From an uncultured Ectothiorhodospiraceae bacterium (GTDB lineage: Bacteria > Pseudomonadota > Gammaproteobacteria > UBA6429 > Thiohalophilaceae), in assembly GCA_947259425.1 (NCBI GenBank), contig CAMYMO010000419.1:1-7276 (forward strand): 7,276 bases of DNA, written 5' to 3'. The stretch's first letter is position 1; every line of letters begins with the position of its first letter. Below, in pieces: positions 5,684 through 7,276 of this stretch. The translations under genes and the position numbers were made by a program. The notes beneath the pieces are model-generated. The model was not told where the DNA came from. It saw nothing but the letters and a program-made list of their open reading frames with translations, and searched no databases.

Positions 5684-7117
5684 CTACAAGGTACGTCGTT
5701 TCTTAAGCCATTTGAATAGGGGTATGGCGACAATGGAAGCGGCAACTAATATCAGTAGAAGTTTAAAAAATGCCTCCCAGGTATTAAGTGGACGAAGTGT
5801 CGCGATTAATGGTTTCTGTGGAAAGTGCCGTTTAATCGTGGCTTTAATCGCTTGCTTGTCTACATTGTTAATTTCATCGATCAAGTTAGGCATGTTGCCG
5901 TTCGCTTTGATGACATTTTTATAATGTCGATAGAGTTGTGCTATTTCGTAATTGGTTCTTTCTTTACTCTCGAATTCTAAAATCATCTTTTGTTTCAGTC
6001 GCGCCAATTCATTTTCTGGAATACCATTGCCTCTGATATGCTGATAAATTGTGGTAAACAGATCAGTAACTTGCTCATCCCATTGCTTTGTTGTTTTTGT
6101 TTGTGCATGCAAGAATCCGAACTTTGTGCTGGCAATGTAGCCACTGCGTGGTGTATAGCCAATACCTTTATCGGCCCGAATCTTATAAAATAGTTGTTCG
6201 CTAAGGTAATCATTAAGCAAAGCAATCGCAGGGCTGTCTGCATGTTCACGGCCAACAACCGGGATCATCATATGGATCTGAACTTCGGATTCAGTTATAT
6301 GATTGTGTTCAAGGATAGGGGTGTAATCGATCGCTTTATCTGGAAATCGATAAGCTGCTTTTGGTCTGCGTTTTTCGAGTTTGGCAAATGATTGATTTAT
6401 CCATTGTTCTAATTCTTGTTCATTAAATCTTCCTAACACGATGAGCGTCATATTTTCGGGAGTGTAGTAATCTTTGTATGCGGATTTCACCATCTCCGCG
6501 GTAATATGATTAGGGTAACTTCGGTTAGTACATTCAAGGTGGCTCGCTGGATATAACCTGCCTTTCGCCTGGCCAATCAGATCTCTTTTACGATTCATCA
6601 AATTCTGAATTGAACTGGGGCTGGTACCCAGTTCTGAGTGAACAGAACGGAGCGCAGTTTGTAATGCACGATCGGACAAAGTGGGTTCAGCAGTCATAGA
6701 GAACAGAAAATCAAACGCGATGGGCAGGTAGTCTGAATGTATGCTCAAAGTATAGTGAGTATATTCCTGGGCGGTATAACCTTTAGCAGAACCGCCATGA
6801 CTCTGTAGTTGTTTACGCATCGTCGTTTTAGAAAAACGGCTCGTTTCCTCAAAAAGCATATGTTCAAGAACATGAGGGACTTGTTCGTTTACACAGGGGA
6901 AATCCTGCAAGCCAATGTTGACGACAATTTGCAATGTTAGCGTATTACTATAATCTCGTTGGCTGGAAATAATATGAAGCCCATTATCAAGTACGCGGCT
7001 TTTAATATTAAATAGGTTTTCTACGTTGCTGCTATTATTAGCCTCAAAAGATGTTTCCGCAAAAGCAGAATTAATTATAAAATGACTCAATACAACAAGC
7101 GATAGTATTTTTAACAT
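5684..7117 (-). CDS. M16 family zinc peptidase with C-terminal membrane anchor
   Basis: This 477-residue peptidase is related to pitrilysin and processing peptidases. Residues 1-20 are a signal peptide ending AFA-E. The N-terminal M16 domain starts with the typical RVLDNGLHII and carries the inverted zinc motif HVLEH (residues 82-86); Glu85 is the general base and Glu162 in VHSELG is the third ligand, 75 residues after His86, the normal family spacing. The second domain follows a SAYKDYYTPENMTLIVLG strand and has an R...GIGY...Y signature (314-327) as in active M16 members. At about 446-468 a hydrophobic helix (LLLILVAASIVAIPLF) is followed by KWLKKRRTL, so the enzyme should be held in the inner membrane with its domains in the periplasm. 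Most periplasmic M16 enzymes lack this. The ATG has no strong ribosome binding site, only CAGG 13 nt upstream. A possible small membrane protein gene precedes it by 41 nt. Confidence 0.92.
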   Translation of the reverse strand: MLKILSLVVLSHFIINSAFAETSFEANNSSNVENLFNIKSRVLDNGLHIISSQRDYSNTLTLQIVVNIGLQDFPCVNEQVPHVLEHMLFEETSRFSKTTMRKQLQSHGGSAKGYTAQEYTHYTLSIHSDYLPIAFDFLFSMTAEPTLSDRALQTALRSVHSELGTSPSSIQNLMNRKRDLIGQAKGRLYPASHLECTNRSYPNHITAEMVKSAYKDYYTPENMTLIVLGRFNEQELEQWINQSFAKLEKRRPKAAYRFPDKAIDYTPILEHNHITESEVQIHMMIPVVGREHADSPAIALLNDYLSEQLFYKIRADKGIGYTPRSGYIASTKFGFLHAQTKTTKQWDEQVTDLFTTIYQHIRGNGIPENELARLKQKMILEFESKERTNYEIAQLYRHYKNVIKANGNMPNLIDEINNVDKQAIKATIKRHFPQKPLIATLRPLNTWEAFFKLLLILVAASIVAIPLFKWLKKRRTL

Positions 7118-7158
7118 AATGGATTTTGCCTGACTTTATTGTATATGGATCAAATATT

Positions 7159-7257
7159 TTACAATTTATAGGAAAAAAACGGATTGATTCGATCAAAAAC
7201 AAGAACAAAAGGCAAGAAACACAAACTAATAAACACTGTATTTAAAATCCTTTTCAT
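7159..7257 (-). CDS. Possible 32-residue hydrophobic small protein
   Basis: ATG 7257 lies 6 nt after GAAGGG and opens 32 codons to TAA (7159-7161). The product begins MKRI, has a hydrophobic run of about 17 residues (VFISLCFLPFVLVF) and ends DRINPFFSYKL, so it would be a single-pass membrane peptide. It lies 41 nt upstream of the M16 peptidase on the same strand and could be cotranscribed with it. An overlapping 16-codon frame from ATG 7276 (MVRRDDYEKDF, ending at TAG) may be the tail of an upstream gene instead. Support is the ribosome binding site and hydrophobicity only. Confidence 0.35.
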   Translation of the reverse strand: MKRILNTVFISLCFLPFVLVFDRINPFFSYKL

Positions 7258-7276
7258 AATCATCCCTTCTAACCAT

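Larger units (their letters stand above)
5517..5702 (-). other. Startless 61-codon open stretch with C-terminal membrane-like segment
   Basis: Overlapping the last codons of the M16 gene in another frame, an open stretch runs from just after TAA (5703-5705) to TGA (5517-5519). Its translation looks protein-like: TTYLVEKGQGVFPAP, FLEYPPNWKGR, LSQFYLGDRS, then about 22 hydrophobic residues (IFVIWIPLSVLLLMFFVTV) and HL. There is no ATG with a ribosome binding site near its beginning; TTG at the FLEYPP segment and an internal GTG are the only options. It may be the remnant of a membrane-protein gene, or chance in AT-rich DNA. I do not recognise it. Confidence 0.25.

Overview
The window reads as chromosomal DNA from a free-living Gammaproteobacterium. 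The evidence is protein resemblance only: a VC0807-family membrane protein, an OmpA-type lipoprotein, a bacterial delta-class carbonic anhydrase relic and a DUF885 protein. Base composition is moderate to AT-rich, starts mostly have GGAG-type ribosome binding sites, and stops are standard. The genus cannot be told. Nearly every recognisable product is exported or sits in the envelope.

Left part (1-2164, all minus strand): the N-terminal two thirds of a secreted DUF885 protein, cut off by the window start just before its expected metal-binding motif. Upstream of it lies a complete OmpA/MotB-type lipoprotein with a coiled-coil stalk. The 460 bp from 2165 to 2624 hold no convincing gene but are rich in hairpins: two have a T tract on the plus strand, and a third lies 15 nt after the carbonic anhydrase stop codon.

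Middle part (2625-3842) is a decay zone. A delta-class carbonic anhydrase on the minus strand survives in three reading frames, with two indels and an in-frame TAG. Next to it, on the plus strand, is a small probable secreted-protein gene. Its ribosome binding site lies in a perfect 15-bp tandem duplication and its signal peptide is interrupted by TGA. A-rich motifs at 2268-2286 and 3888-3914 bracket this zone and may be traces of mobile elements.

Right part: an intact VC0807-family membrane protein (plus strand) converges on a periplasmic rhodanese-fold protein with no cysteine at all (minus strand). The rhodanese gene has a near-consensus sigma70-type promoter whose -35 box is covered by a 14-bp palindrome. 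Upstream on the minus strand is a complete M16 zinc peptidase with a signal peptide and an unusual C-terminal membrane anchor, preceded at the window edge by a possible 32-residue hydrophobic small protein. The 380 bp between the M16 and rhodanese genes include a startless 61-codon open stretch ending in a membrane-like segment.

No single pathway ties these genes together, and I see no CRISPR array, tRNA, rRNA, intact transposase or recognised defence system. The most unusual items are the cysteine-free rhodanese with its operator-like promoter, the membrane-anchored M16 peptidase, the multiply broken carbonic anhydrase and the structured intergenic DNA at 2300-2610.
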